From assembly GCA_033398695.1 (NCBI GenBank), contig CM065817.1, positions 31,506,231 to 31,570,230 on the forward strand: a DNA stretch of 64,000 nucleotides, in the 5' to 3' direction. Source of the DNA: Orobanche coerulescens (lineage: Eukaryota; Streptophyta; Magnoliopsida; Lamiales; Orobanchaceae). Positions 63,873-64,000 of this stretch are shown one piece after another. Within the stretch, counting starts at the first letter, position 1; each line of letters begins with the position of its first letter. The position numbers and the translations under genes were made by a program. The notes beneath the pieces were generated by a model. That model did not search any database and was not told the origin of the DNA. It saw only the letters and a program-made list of their open reading frames with translations.

Positions 63873-64000
63873 CTTCCCCTTTAAAGGTTTCCCGTGCTCT
63901 TTATAACATTGAGGCGATCGACATTCAACCAATGGAGATCGACGAGCCAAGCACCTCATACCAACCCGACTCAGAGGACGGCATCTCGCAACAATTGTCG
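63873..64000 (+). other. Tat-F protease to polymerase linker, cut by window end
   Basis: A shifted frame reads RALYNIEAIDIQPMEIDEP, the linker normally preceding Tat reverse transcriptase. The window ends before any polymerase motif. Confidence 0.6.

Larger units (their letters stand above)
60479..64000 (+). mobile_element. Tat-F, Ty3/gypsy Tat-like element (right end outside window)
   Basis: LTR about 60479-61375 (TGTGCGGCGATTC...GGGTAACAACA), then primer-binding site TGGCGCTAGAGGAAGGGGC at 61378-61396, then gag and protease. GC content is clearly higher than in the neighbouring DNA. The polymerase would lie beyond 64000. Confidence 0.8.

Noticed and set aside
1..64000. Host protein-coding genes, tRNA or rRNA genes
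   Set aside because: Every long frame with recognisable motifs belongs to a transposable element, and no cloverleaf or rRNA-like sequence was noticed by eye; a tRNA scan was not run.

Overview
This window is heterochromatin-like DNA of a flowering plant, probably a eudicot. It is almost entirely transposable elements nested inside one another, and I see no convincing host gene, rRNA or tRNA. The plant assignment rests on the element types: En/Spm CACTA transposons with tnp2/DUF4218/DUF4216 domains, a Tekay-type gypsy element, Athila and Tat-like gypsy elements, a Sirevirus-like copia element, LARDs and a MITE. Nothing in the sequence lets me name a species.

Layout. (1) 1-7786: the transposase-bearing part of a minus-strand CACTA element (CACTA-1) ending in TAGTG, with a 5'-truncated LINE inside it. 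(2) 7809-10119: a minus-strand LTR, a copia LTR scrap and a decayed Mutator-like fragment. (3) 10120-29872: a minus-strand gypsy composite (Tekay-A) flanked by AAAAG duplications. It has three LTR copies in tandem, a decayed gag-pol and, inside its right LTR, a 9.7-kb non-coding LARD-1 flanked by CATAT. (4) 29878-30550: about 670 bp with no recognisable gene. (5) 30551-46445: a decayed minus-strand copia (Copia-C). It is interrupted by a 342-bp MITE (TAA), by LARD-2 (CTTTT) and by a gag-only Sirevirus-like copia, Sire-G (TCCAC). (6) 46446-48622: the end of a second CACTA element (CACTA-2). (7) 48623 to the end: a plus-strand Tekay-like LTR (Tekay-D) split by a 10.3-kb Athila element (GTAAC) and then by a Tat-like gypsy element that runs off the window.

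Most insertions can be read to the base from matching target-site duplications, so the order of events is recoverable: Copia-C came before CACTA-2, CACTA-2 before Tekay-D, and Tekay-D before Athila-E and Tat-F. Several elements cannot move alone. The two LARDs encode nothing recognisable, Sire-G keeps only gag, and Athila-E has gag, protease and its third ORF but no reverse transcriptase or integrase. LARD-1 shares terminal blocks, a primer-binding site and a polypurine-tract-adjacent hairpin with Tekay-A (LARD-2 keeps the ends and hairpin), so Tekay-A-like proteins are the likely helpers.

The most striking unexplained signal is regulatory. All the LTR families whose U3 is well preserved, except LTR-B and the short Copia-C LTR, carry a dense array of a family-specific, CpG-containing palindrome just upstream of the TATA box. 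The motif is TAGCG-NN-CGCTA in Tekay and LARD, TAACGTACGTAA in Sire-G, CCTATCGGCCGATAGG in Athila-E and GGCGATCGCC in Tat-F. A second signal is that sister-LTR differences cluster at CAG/CTG/CCG sites, often as small indels. That looks more like consensus error at methylated CHG sites than ordinary mutation, and it may explain part of the frameshifting.
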